The notes beneath the pieces are model-generated. The model had not been told where the DNA came from, did no database searches, and saw only the letters and a program-made list of their open reading frames with translations. Positions 1 through 5,732 of a stretch of 27,278 bases of DNA are shown here, in pieces. The number at the start of each line of letters is the position of its first letter. Within the stretch, counting starts at the first letter, position 1. The translations under genes and the position numbers were made by a program. The DNA is taken from NCBI GenBank assembly GCA_964513275.1, contig CAZELN010000013.1:1-27278 (forward strand). The letters are read 5' to 3'. The DNA comes from UBA12478 sp964513275 (GTDB taxonomy: Bacteria; Patescibacteriota; Patescibacteriia; UBA9934; GWF2-40-263).

Positions 1-966
1 GCCGGACCCGTCGACGACTGGGATGCGTATGAGGACTTCTTGACAGCTGTAGTGGAGCGATATGATGGCGACGGAATCGACGATATGCCCGGTCTCACCA
101 CGCGCGTAGAAGCATGGGAAGTTGGCAACGAATACGACGGTCCATGCGGTGGCTATCTAAAAAATCCCGATGGATATGGCGAGCTCCTGAAAATATCGTA
201 TGACACGATCAAGGACGCGGACGAGGACGCCCTTGTCCTCAACGCGGGAGCGCTTGAAGTCATTGGCCACGGCCCAGGACCGGAAAGCACAAAACAATTT
301 TGGAATGACTTTTTTGAAGCTGGCTACGACCGCTATGTGGACATCTTCAACTTCCACTACAACAAAGAACGCGCGGGTGCGGAAGAAACGCCTGAGGACT
401 GGATTGCTCACTTAGACTTTTTTAACGATCTTCTCGAGAATTCAGATGGAGCAAAACCGTTATGGGTAACCGAGTTTGGGACGTACTCAGGAACACCAAA
501 CGCAGATGCGCCACCTGGCAGTAACCCATCAACAGACAAAACACTCCCAACTCAATCTGAAGACTTCCAAGCATCGTGGTATTTCCGCTATGCGGTCATC
601 GGATTTTCCAAAGGTCTTGAGCGGATCTTCATCGATCTCCAAGGTGGGGGCATGGGAGGCATCGGTGCTTCTTCCTTGTTTAACCAGGAGATGGGAAAGC
701 AGAGCGAACCACGGTCGTTCTTGGCCACGCTCCAAGCCATGGCTCGCGTGCTTGAAGGATTTACGTCTGTGGAAGAACTTGCAGACGGGCAATATCTTTT
801 CGATGTTGATGGAGAAAGCGTATACGCCCTGTGGGATGGAACGCTCCCTGAATCGCTTGAAGATGAGACACTGGTAGTCGTGGGGCTCGATGGAGAAGAA
901 ACTCGCATGGCGAGTGACGAACTGACATTTGACGCTGACTCGCCTGTGCTCGTTTGGAGAGAATAA
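1..966 (+). CDS. Clan GH-A glycoside hydrolase, 3' part (5' end outside window)
   Basis: The reading frame is open from base 1 to a TAA at 964-966, giving at least 321 residues, so the start lies upstream. The visible part reads as the second half of a TIM-barrel retaining glycosidase. WEVGNE ends in a Glu at bases 130-132, the usual acid/base position, and WVTEFG has a Glu at 472-474, the usual nucleophile position. Between them are NFHY and other barrel-strand segments. The last ~90 residues (VYALWDG, VVVGLDGEE, PVLVW) look like a small beta-sandwich after the barrel, as in GH39-like and related enzymes. Substrate and exact GH family cannot be read from this part. It is convergent with the small membrane-protein gene that ends 4 nt away. 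GH-A assignment rests on the two Glu motifs and their spacing; a non-catalytic relative is less likely because both are present. Confidence 0.72.
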   Translation, partial: AGPVDDWDAYEDFLTAVVERYDGDGIDDMPGLTTRVEAWEVGNEYDGPCGGYLKNPDGYGELLKISYDTIKDADEDALVLNAGALEVIGHGPGPESTKQFWNDFFEAGYDRYVDIFNFHYNKERAGAEETPEDWIAHLDFFNDLLENSDGAKPLWVTEFGTYSGTPNADAPPGSNPSTDKTLPTQSEDFQASWYFRYAVIGFSKGLERIFIDLQGGGMGGIGASSLFNQEMGKQSEPRSFLATLQAMARVLEGFTSVEELADGQYLFDVDGESVYALWDGTLPESLEDETLVVVGLDGEETRMASDELTFDADSPVLVWRE

Positions 967-970
967 CAGA

Positions 971-1429
971 TCAAAAAAATTTCGAACTTCCTTCATGACC
1001 CTGTGATGATGCTTCTTGGTGTTCATCCGGATGTTCTTCCGGTTCCAGGATAATCCAGGGTTTTGTTTTACTTTTAGAAATGGCCATGACGAGGAACCCA
1101 CCGATCGTCAACAAAAGCGCACCCAACAAAAAAGTGCCAAAAATACTTGCAAACCCGCAACCAAGTACCGCAACGAGTTTCTCCGCATTCCCTTGGGCAT
1201 TGATCAAACAGTCACGGACGGCTTCTTTGGATCCTTGTAATCCCACGTACGCTGCGCCGATTCCCAAAACAAGCGCAAGGATCGAAAAAAGGCAACTAAA
1301 CCGAACTTTTCGCAAGCGTCCCAACCGTACAACCGTCATGATGGCAAAAAAGACACCACCCAAAATCCAGTAAACCAAAAACCATAAGATCGATAGGAGA
1401 ATAAAAAATGATGTAAGCTCGGCATCCAT
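971..1429 (-). CDS. Hypothetical membrane protein, 152 aa, three or more TM helices
   Basis: I do not recognise this family. The protein has hydrophobic helices at about residues 8-34, 44-61 and 86-114, a positively charged loop after the first (RLGRLRKVR), and a charged hydrophilic C-terminal tail rich in E, H and S. I chose the ATG at 1429 because it lies one base after the TAA of the upstream 56-aa gene (TAATATG), so the two are probably translationally coupled. A start at 1462 would place eleven extra residues inside that gene. No Shine-Dalgarno is visible. The gene order on the minus strand is tRNA-Ile, 56-aa protein, this protein. Confidence 0.6.
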   Translation of the reverse strand: MDAELTSFFILLSILWFLVYWILGGVFFAIMTVVRLGRLRKVRFSCLFSILALVLGIGAAYVGLQGSKEAVRDCLINAQGNAEKLVAVLGCGFASIFGTFLLGALLLTIGGFLVMAISKSKTKPWIILEPEEHPDEHQEASSQGHEGSSKFF

Positions 1430-1430
1430 A

Positions 1431-1601
1431 TTAAAAAATCGTAAACGTGTAAAAGAGTCCAAAAAACAAAATCATAATGACCGCAGCAATGATGAGAGCC
1501 ATCACGCCCACTACTCCTTCTTTATCTTCTTCTTTGATGGATTTGCGCAAAAAAACGGTACCGACGATAAGTAGAATGACTCCAAGGATGAGAAATGGCA
1601 T
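1431..1601 (-). CDS. Small two-helix membrane protein, 56 aa
   Basis: The sequence starts MPFLILGVILLIVG and has two hydrophobic helices (about residues 2-18 and 30-54) separated by a short charged loop (RKSIKEEDKE). It has no family I recognise. The longer frame that begins at 1634 would run through the tRNA gene, so the ATG at 1601 is preferred. That ATG is only six bases after the encoded CCA of tRNA-Ile. Processing of the tRNA 3' end would leave an mRNA with almost no leader and no Shine-Dalgarno. The stop lies one base before the next start codon. Confidence 0.55.
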   Translation of the reverse strand: MPFLILGVILLIVGTVFLRKSIKEEDKEGVVGVMALIIAAVIMILFFGLFYTFTIF

Positions 1602-1607
1602 AAATGT

Positions 1608-1682
1608 TGGTGGGCGCGCTTGGATTCGAACCAAGAACCAAACGTGTATAAGACGTTCGCTCTACCGTTGAGCTACGCGCCC
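1608..1682 (-). tRNA. tRNA-Ile (anticodon UAU)
   Basis: On the minus strand the acceptor arm GGGCGCG (1682-1676) pairs with CGCGCCC (1618-1612). The anticodon arm is AACGT-CTTATAC-ACGTT (1657-1641), which puts U33 before anticodon UAU. The T arm is CTTGG-TTCGAAT-CCAAG (1635-1619). A discriminator A (1611) and an encoded CCA (1610-1608) follow. UAU reads the AUA isoleucine codon directly. Most bacteria use a CAU anticodon modified to lysidine by TilS for this codon. Confidence 0.92.
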
Positions 1683-1698
1683 TTTTCTGTGTTACTCT

Positions 1699-1704
1699 AG
1701 TATA
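1699..1704 (-). promoter_or_regulatory. Candidate -10 box for tRNA-Ile
   Basis: The minus strand carries TATACT at 1704-1699, which would start transcription about 10 bases before the tRNA. No good -35 box is visible 17 bases upstream, so this rests on the -10 alone. A divergent plus-strand promoter for the RluD-family gene (TAATCT at 1709-1714) would share the same short gap. Confidence 0.35.
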
Positions 1705-1722
1705 GCGGTAATCTAGATAATT

Positions 1723-2643
1723 ATGCCAACGATTGAAATTCCATTGAATAAATTGGGCGAACGGCTCGACAAGATGCTTGTTGAGACTATGGAGGCTTCT
1801 CGTTCACAGATCCAACGTCTCATCAAACAAGGTACGGTCACGGTCAACGGCAAGCAAGGAAAACCTGGTCAGACTCTCGAGCCTGGGGACATTGTTTTCT
1901 ATCCTGCGACCGGACTCACGGTTCCCGTAAAGAGCGACGCCTTTCCATTACTTGATGTTGTGTATGAAGACGATGATCTCTTGGTCATCAATAAACCTGC
2001 CGGACTTCTTGTCCACGAGGCGTTCCGTGATGAACATCGCACGACCGTGGTTGATGGACTTTTGGAACGTTATCCGGAAATCGCCGATGTGGGTGATGAT
2101 CCCACTCGACCTGGCATCGTGCACCGACTCGACAAAGACGTTTCTGGATTGATGGTTATTGCCAAGACACCAGAAGCCTTTGAGGCACTCAAAAAACAAT
2201 TCCAAAACCGAACCATCAAAAAAGAGTACCTCGCGCTTGTGTATGGTATGCTCCCGAAAGAAACGGATACCATCACTCTGAAGATTCATCGATCAAAAAA
2301 TAAAGGTCGCATGGTTGCCCGTACAGAATCTCAAGAGGGCAAAGACGCCATCACCCTGTACGACGTGCTCAAACGCTTTTCTACCGCTACCTACGTGCAG
2401 GTAAAAATTCTCACGGGACGCACGCACCAAATCCGTGTCCACTTCCAAGCGCTTGGCTACCCAATTGTCGGCGACCGGTTGTACAAAGTGAAACGAATGA
2501 AGTTTCGTGAAATTCCTCTTTCTCGATTGTTCCTTCATTCGCACAAGCTCACTTTACGACTCATGGACGGACACGAAAAAAATTTTACCGCTCCCCTTCC
2601 AGAAAATCTCCAAACTCTTTTGCGCACCTTACCAATAGTATGA
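1723..2643 (+). CDS. rluD: RluA/RluD-family pseudouridine synthase
   Basis: This protein converts uridine to pseudouridine in RNA, most likely in 23S rRNA. An N-terminal S4 RNA-binding domain (about residues 12-60, GERLDKML...IKQGTVTVNG) is followed by the RluA-type catalytic domain. The signature HRLDKDVSG starts at residue 134, with the catalytic Asp at 137. Later motifs GRTHQIRVH and GYPIVGD are also typical. The length of 306 aa is normal. RluD (rRNA helix 69) is the most likely member, but RluC-type specificity cannot be excluded. The stop codon overlaps the gmk start (ATGA at 2640-2643), so the two are coupled. No Shine-Dalgarno is seen before the ATG. Confidence 0.88.
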   Translation: MPTIEIPLNKLGERLDKMLVETMEASRSQIQRLIKQGTVTVNGKQGKPGQTLEPGDIVFYPATGLTVPVKSDAFPLLDVVYEDDDLLVINKPAGLLVHEAFRDEHRTTVVDGLLERYPEIADVGDDPTRPGIVHRLDKDVSGLMVIAKTPEAFEALKKQFQNRTIKKEYLALVYGMLPKETDTITLKIHRSKNKGRMVARTESQEGKDAITLYDVLKRFSTATYVQVKILTGRTHQIRVHFQALGYPIVGDRLYKVKRMKFREIPLSRLFLHSHKLTLRLMDGHEKNFTAPLPENLQTLLRTLPIV

Positions 2644-3194
2644 AGGGAAAACTGTACATCATTACCGGTCCATCAGGTGTCGGAAAAACAACGGTCGCTC
2701 TGGAACTACTTAGGCGTCGATCCAATCTCAAAAAAGTTGTCACCTGTACCACTCGACCTATTCGAGAAGGCGAAACCGATGGCGTGTCTTACCACTTCCT
2801 CGACCGTAAAACGTTTCAGGATCTCATCGACTCTGGAGCGATGTTTGAGTGGGATGAGCATTACGGAAACCTCTACGGCAGTCGGCGCTCGGACGTCGAA
2901 GATCTTATGGTGGCTGGAAATGATGTCTTGTTTGTGGTGGACGTGGCAGGAGCGAGAACGATTAAAGAAGCAAACCCTGAAGCGACTCTCCTGTTTATTG
3001 AGGCTGAGAGTGTTGACCAACTCATGGAACGAATTGCCAAGCGTGATAAGGGAACCACGGCAGGACTCGTAGAAAGAAAAACAGCGATTGAGCGAGAGAT
3101 GGAGTTCGCTAAACTCGCGGACGAACGAATCGTGAACCGGGAAGGCGAGCTCGAACAGACGCTCAACCAGATCCAGATCCTCATGGATACTTGA
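2640..3194 (+). CDS. gmk: Guanylate kinase
   Basis: Guanylate kinase phosphorylates GMP to GDP with ATP in the cytoplasm. The P-loop GPSGVGKTT is at about residues 9-17. The GMP-binding region contains TCTTRPIREGETDGVSYHF and GNLYGS. The length of 184 aa is close to the family norm. The ATG overlaps the stop of the RluD-family gene by four bases, so translation is coupled. The last codons also contain the -35 element of the rplS promoter. The C-terminus (ADERIVNREGELEQTLNQI) matches the usual end of Gmk (D-iI-N--l--a---l--i). Confidence 0.95.
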   Translation: MKGKLYIITGPSGVGKTTVALELLRRRSNLKKVVTCTTRPIREGETDGVSYHFLDRKTFQDLIDSGAMFEWDEHYGNLYGSRRSDVEDLMVAGNDVLFVVDVAGARTIKEANPEATLLFIEAESVDQLMERIAKRDKGTTAGLVERKTAIEREMEFAKLADERIVNREGELEQTLNQIQILMDT

Positions 3195-3219
3195 CGAAAA
3201 ACCTTCATCCCGCTACTAT
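3191..3219 (+). promoter_or_regulatory. Promoter for rplS inside the end of gmk
   Basis: TTGACG (3191-3196) and TACTAT (3214-3219) are separated by exactly 17 bases. The -35 box spans the gmk stop codon. Transcription would begin near 3226 and leave a leader of about 75 nt before rplS. That is longer than most leaders in this window. A weak hairpin (AGAG...CTCT, about 3262-3276) is the only structure I see in it. Confidence 0.65.
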
Positions 3220-3299
3220 TTCGCCACATTATCAGCCGATCAATGAACATGTATCTCGTGAGAGAAGTGATCCTCTAGACGGTGCTGTAACAAACAACT

Positions 3300-3671
3300 A
3301 TGTCAGAAGAATCAAAACTCGTAGGGATGACGCAGCTCCAAGCCGGACAGACCGTACGGCTCCATGAGCGCATCAAGGACGTCTCGCCAAAAGGTGAAGA
3401 GCGCGAGCGTATCCAGGTGTTTGAGGGCATGATCCTCGCGTTGGGTGGAAAAGGAATCTCCCGAACGATCACCGTGCGCAAAGTCAGCGACGGGATCGGG
3501 GTCGAAAAAATCTATCCCATTCATTCTCCTGTTGTCGCCAAAATTGAACTGATTAAAACGGCCAAGGTGCGTCAGGCGAAACTCGGATTCCTCAAGAATC
3601 TCAAACTCGGCTTCAAGCGGAGTCTCAAAGAGACCTACACGGAGCTGGGAATGGAAAAGAAAAAGAAGTAA
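3300..3671 (+). CDS. rplS: 50S ribosomal protein L19
   Basis: L19 is a large-subunit protein at the 30S-50S interface. The family core is clear: VRLHERIKD, RIQVFEGMILALGG, TITVRKVSDGIGVEKIYPIHSP, and a KVRQAKLGFLK segment. The 123 aa are slightly more than the usual ~115. The extra residues are a basic C-terminal tail ending in KKKK. The ATG at 3300 is preceded by an A-rich stretch with no Shine-Dalgarno. In many bacteria rplS follows trmD; here it follows gmk. A strong hairpin follows the stop. Confidence 0.95.
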   Translation: MSEESKLVGMTQLQAGQTVRLHERIKDVSPKGEERERIQVFEGMILALGGKGISRTITVRKVSDGIGVEKIYPIHSPVVAKIELIKTAKVRQAKLGFLKNLKLGFKRSLKETYTELGMEKKKK

Positions 3672-3677
3672 ATCAAT

Positions 3678-3706
3678 ACAACACCGGCTCTCAAGGCCGG
3701 TGTTGT
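3678..3706. terminator. Hairpin between convergent rplS and the mazF-like gene
   Basis: A perfect 11-bp stem (ACAACACCGGC / GCCGGTGTTGT) with loop TCTCAAG sits seven bases after the rplS stop and ten bases after the convergent toxin gene. Neither side has a long T run, so termination may be weak or may rely on the stem. The core CGGCTCTCAAGGCCGG recurs at 4334-4349. Confidence 0.6.
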
Positions 3707-3715
3707 GATGCTGGA

Positions 3716-4048
3716 TTAAAATTGAGCCTTAAAAACCTGGATGGCTTCTTTCAACTTGGCCACCGACAAGCGTGCAACGATTCGACGGATAAGTGACTTA
3801 TGCAGGGCGACGACCTTTTCTGGATGAATATATGAGGTGAGAGGCAGTGAACCAGCAGAAAGATCTTTTTCAGCAAACTTCACACCACCACGGAATGATT
3901 TACTCGTGACGGCACAAACGATAACATCATCCCCATGGTCTGATTTTGACATCACGACGGCTGGCCTTGTTTTGGTTGCAGTCAAATCGGTAAACGGGAA
4001 CGGAACCAAGACAATGTCTCCCTGTCGAAGCGTATTACGCTTGCTCAT
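3716..4048 (-). CDS. mazF: PemK/MazF-type toxin (mRNA interferase family)
   Basis: The 110-aa protein starts MSKRNTLRQGDIVLVPFPFTDL, which is the beta-barrel entry of PemK/MazF proteins. TKTRPAVVMS follows and is the usual second strand. VIVCAVTSK and SYIHPEKVVALHKSLI complete the pattern. Members are usually sequence-specific endoribonucleases held inactive by a partner antitoxin. The ATG at 4048 is chosen because the longer frame from 4135 would overlap most of the antitoxin C-terminus with no MazF-like residues. It overlaps the antitoxin gene by 14 bases, typical of antitoxin-first operons. Ribonuclease activity is inferred from family only. Confidence 0.85.
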   Translation of the reverse strand: MSKRNTLRQGDIVLVPFPFTDLTATKTRPAVVMSKSDHGDDVIVCAVTSKSFRGGVKFAEKDLSAGSLPLTSYIHPEKVVALHKSLIRRIVARLSVAKLKEAIQVFKAQF

Positions 4049-4271
4049 AAAACGTCTGGTAAATATCGTCTTGTTTATTGTCCCAAAATGCAAAGGACGT
4101 AGCGGCAAGGTCTGAAAAGTTCGAAGTAGCTTCATCGACGTACAACTTCATGGGTTTAAGCGTGATCGACTTTCCTTTCATCTCAAACAATAACCGATCG
4201 GTTTTGATCAACTCACGAACTTTTCGAGGAATCGTGATCTGTCCCTTGGGCGAAACTTTGAGGATATTCAT
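4035..4271 (-). CDS. mazE: AbrB/MazE-type antitoxin
   Basis: The 78-aa protein begins MNILKVSPKGQITIPRKVRE, a textbook SpoVT-AbrB swapped-hairpin DNA-binding domain at residues 1-45. An acidic/aromatic C-terminal tail (SDLAATSFAFWDNKQDD) probably binds and blocks the toxin. It lies upstream of the toxin and overlaps it by 14 bases. Antitoxins of this type normally repress their own promoter. Here a near-perfect palindrome covers the start codon and the predicted transcription start, consistent with autoregulation. Confidence 0.85.
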   Translation of the reverse strand: MNILKVSPKGQITIPRKVRELIKTDRLLFEMKGKSITLKPMKLYVDEATSNFSDLAATSFAFWDNKQDDIYQTFYEQA

Positions 4272-4292
4272 AGGTAAAAATTTTTTACCTAT
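4270..4292. promoter_or_regulatory. Operator palindrome at the mazE start
   Basis: Two 11-base arms, ATAGGTAAAAA (4270-4280) and TTTTTACCTAT (4282-4292), are separated by one base. The palindrome begins just after the -10 box, covers the likely transcription start near 4288 and reaches the ATG. It is well placed for repression by the AbrB-type antitoxin; binding is inference. Confidence 0.65.
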
Positions 4293-4294
4293 CT

Positions 4295-4323
4295 AGAATA
4301 GCGCAAAGTCATTAGATGGTCAA
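4295..4323 (-). promoter_or_regulatory. Promoter for the mazE-mazF operon
   Basis: On the minus strand TTGACC (4323-4318) and TATTCT (4300-4295) are spaced by 17 bases. This puts the transcription start near 4288, giving a leader of about 17 nt. Confidence 0.7.
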
Positions 4324-4355
4324 AACATAATATCGGCTCTCAAGGCCGGTTTTGT
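4324..4355. repeat. Second copy of the rplS-type hairpin core
   Basis: CGGCTCTCAAGGCCGG at 4334-4349 is identical to 3685-3700. Here it forms a short CGGC/GCCG stem, extended by CAAAAC/GTTTTG across a seven-base bulge. The two copies bracket the toxin-antitoxin module together with its promoter. Confidence 0.5.
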
Positions 4356-4417
4356 TGTTCCCAAAAGGAACGTACTTTTTACGATCGTGAATTTTATGTT
4401 CCCGCCAAAAAGAAACA

Positions 4418-4446
4418 CCCACCATCGCTCGTTGAGCTATGGTGGG
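4418..4446 (-). terminator. Rho-independent terminator of the GC-rich cassette
   Basis: On the minus strand CCCACCAT-a-GCTC pairs with GAGC-g-ATGGTGGG around a 3-base loop and is followed by TGTTTCTTTTT. This is a strong stem with a T-rich tail, about 60 bases after the stop of the secreted-protein gene. Confidence 0.8.
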
Positions 4447-4450
4447 CAGA

Positions 4451-4503
4451 CCCCGCCGACAGTCGCGAGTCCCCTCGTGGGGTGTTTCGTGACTGACGCG
4501 GGG
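4451..4503 (-). other. Nested hairpin directly after the 242-aa gene
   Basis: The structure begins at the base after the TGA stop. Paired segments are CCCCGC (4503-4498) with GCGGGG (4456-4451), CAGTC (4495-4491) with GACTG (4464-4460), and CGA (4489-4487) with TCG (4468-4466). An inner CCCC-ACGA-GGGG hairpin closes it. It sits just before the terminator hairpin. It may protect the mRNA 3' end or be a structured RNA; no known class is recognised. Confidence 0.55.
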
Positions 4504-5232
4504 TCAGGGGACGGGCGAGGGAAAAGCTTCCATCGGACCCACCTCGCGCGGTAGGATCCAATCGACCTCGTAAGCGCTGGGGAAAGGCTGGAAGAGCTGG
4601 CTGCCGACGGCGACCAGCTTCAGGTCAGTGCCCCCGCAGGTAAATGGGGAGATGGTTCCGGACTGGTCGATGACCAGGTCGGTGCCGACACAGTGCGTGA
4701 GCATGTGGGGCGCCATGGAGTCGTGGGAGCCGGTGACGGCGAGCCACACGACTTCGATCTTGGTCTGGCTGGAGTACGGAAGCCCGACGACCTTGAGATT
4801 GGTGATCTCGTGATCCCAGAGGTAGAACCCCGGCTGATCCTCCCAGATGCGGGTCGAGGGATCCGAGCTGATGTAGCTCGAGTCCTTCGGCCGCGAGGCG
4901 ATGAGAAGGTTGACCTCGAGATCCGTCTGGGGGGCCCAGGTGACCCAGTTGTAGTCGTCGATCCCGTTGATACGGATGACCATGACGACATCGACATCCT
5001 TGTGTCCGGTCACGACCTCGTCGCGGAAGCGGACATCACCGAAATCGACGACTCCGTCACCATGGCCCGCGTCGATGGTCCAGCCGATGTACGGCTTCGT
5101 CCAGGCGCCGACGCGAGCAGCCTTCCAGTCAGGCTTGTCGGGACTGGTGTCGTCCTCGAACAGGTCGATCCGAACCGTGTGGTCCGTGGCAGGAGCAGCG
5201 AACGCGACCGAAGCCGCGAGAAGAATGACCAT
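4504..5232 (-). CDS. Secreted protein of unknown function, 242 aa, foreign composition
   Basis: I do not recognise this protein. It begins MVILLAASVAFAAPA, a short signal peptide with a likely cut after AFA. The mature part is acidic and rich in D, V, W and T, as in secreted beta-rich proteins. Its only two cysteines (HCVG and TCGG) are near the C-terminus and could form one disulfide. A strong AGAGGAGGA Shine-Dalgarno lies six bases before the ATG, unlike almost every other gene here. Third codon positions are nearly all G or C (GTC, ATC, GAC, AAG, CTC dominate), again unlike neighbours. It is the last gene of a three-gene operon, 15 bases after the 39-aa gene. These features suggest acquisition by transfer. 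The high GC3 also creates a long open antisense frame that I do not regard as real. Confidence 0.72.
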   Translation of the reverse strand: MVILLAASVAFAAPATDHTVRIDLFEDDTSPDKPDWKAARVGAWTKPYIGWTIDAGHGDGVVDFGDVRFRDEVVTGHKDVDVVMVIRINGIDDYNWVTWAPQTDLEVNLLIASRPKDSSYISSDPSTRIWEDQPGFYLWDHEITNLKVVGLPYSSQTKIEVVWLAVTGSHDSMAPHMLTHCVGTDLVIDQSGTISPFTCGGTDLKLVAVGSQLFQPFPSAYEVDWILPREVGPMEAFPSPVP

Positions 5233-5247
5233 CTGATTCCTCCTCTA

Positions 5248-5367
5248 CTACTTCTTGCTGGCTCGCCCGACGGCGAAACCCATTCCGTACCCGATCGTGA
5301 TTCCGGATGCAATTCCTATCGCGATACCGAACATCACACCAATCGTGTACATCGACATTAGAGACAT
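5248..5367 (-). CDS. 39-aa glycine-zipper membrane peptide
   Basis: The short frame runs from ATG at 5367 to TAG at 5250-5248. It reads MSLMSMYTIG, then a single hydrophobic helix, and ends GRASKK. Glycines fall at residues 10, 14, 18, 22, 26, 30 and 34, exactly every fourth residue, giving an uninterrupted GxxxG ladder across the helix. Such glycine zippers pack helices tightly in membrane oligomers and pores. A TAGGAG Shine-Dalgarno, which overlaps the stop of the upstream gene, lies seven to eight bases before the ATG. It is the middle gene of the cassette, 10 bases after the 65-aa gene and 15 bases before the secreted-protein gene. Function is unknown; a pore, holin-like or toxin peptide, or a scaffold for the neighbouring membrane protein, are all possible. 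Confidence 0.7.
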   Translation of the reverse strand: MSLMSMYTIGVMFGIAIGIASGITIGYGMGFAVGRASKK

Positions 5368-5377
5368 GATGGAACTC

Positions 5378-5575
5378 CTAGGCTAGCACTTGTGGGACGA
5401 TCGGGACATGTAAGTGGCTCCGAGAGCGACTCTCCACACACCACACAACCCAGAGGAAGACCTCAATGACCAATACTTCGGTCGATGCCGTCTTGAGAGT
5501 CTCGAAGGAGTTGAGCACAAGACTCGCCGACAACAGCACGAAAGCACAAAGGAGCAGGATGATTTTTTTGTCCAA
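5378..5575 (-). CDS. 65-aa two-helix membrane protein, first gene of the cassette
   Basis: The frame is open further upstream, but that part is only translated repeat DNA. I place the start at TTG 5575 because GGGAGGG (5586-5580) lies four bases before it, matching the strong Shine-Dalgarno sites of the next two genes. The protein then reads LDKKIILLLCAFVLLS, with two hydrophobic helices (about residues 4-22 and 32-48). A tail (VESRSRSHLHVPIVPQVLA) follows. The second helix contains VFLWVVWCV. No family is recognised. The start codon is the least certain part; a start inside the frame would shorten the first helix. Confidence 0.5.
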   Translation of the reverse strand: MDKKIILLLCAFVLLSASLVLNSFETLKTASTEVLVIEVFLWVVWCVESRSRSHLHVPIVPQVLA

Positions 5576-5612
5576 GAATCCCTCCCGACTGGATATTTTC
5601 CAACCCAGATCT

Positions 5613-5687
5613 CTGGAGTCCTGGTCGAGGGTGATAACCACCCCTAGCCCCTCCTTAAAAAGGAGGGGGACCGAAAAACTCCAGAGG
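5613..5687. repeat. Nested palindromic repeat element
   Basis: Outer arms CTCTGGAGT (start) and ACTCCAGAG (end) enclose GGTC/GACC and a perfect inner stem CCCCTCCTT-AAA-AAGGAGGGG. The inner CCCTCCTTAAAAAGGAGGG type is, to my knowledge, a widespread dispersed intergenic palindrome in many bacterial genomes. In other frames it gives the spurious peptide PLLFKEGLG. Confidence 0.65.
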
Positions 5688-5702
5688 CTGTGTTTGATCA
5701 TT

Positions 5703-5732
5703 CTACTCGTCATTGCGAGGAGCGAGGGATAA
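5703..5732. repeat. Fragment of a dispersed CATTGCGAGGAGCGAGGG-type repeat
   Basis: The stretch around 5709-5730 (CGTCATTGCGAGGAGCG) matches the family of dispersed palindromes often translated as PSLLAMT. Only one arm is visible. It abuts the stop codon of the surface-protein gene at 5733. Confidence 0.5.

Noticed and set aside
529..1101. Minus-strand open frame antisense to the glycoside hydrolase
   Set aside because: The plus-strand frame carries both catalytic Glu motifs; the antisense frame has no domain signal and overlaps the end of the 152-aa membrane protein gene.
4693..5361. Long plus-strand open frame opposite the foreign cassette
   Set aside because: It is a by-product of very high GC at third codon positions on the minus strand; its translation is a low-complexity D/R/V-rich sequence with no signal peptide, and it lacks a Shine-Dalgarno, whereas the minus-strand genes have both a signal peptide and Shine-Dalgarno sites.
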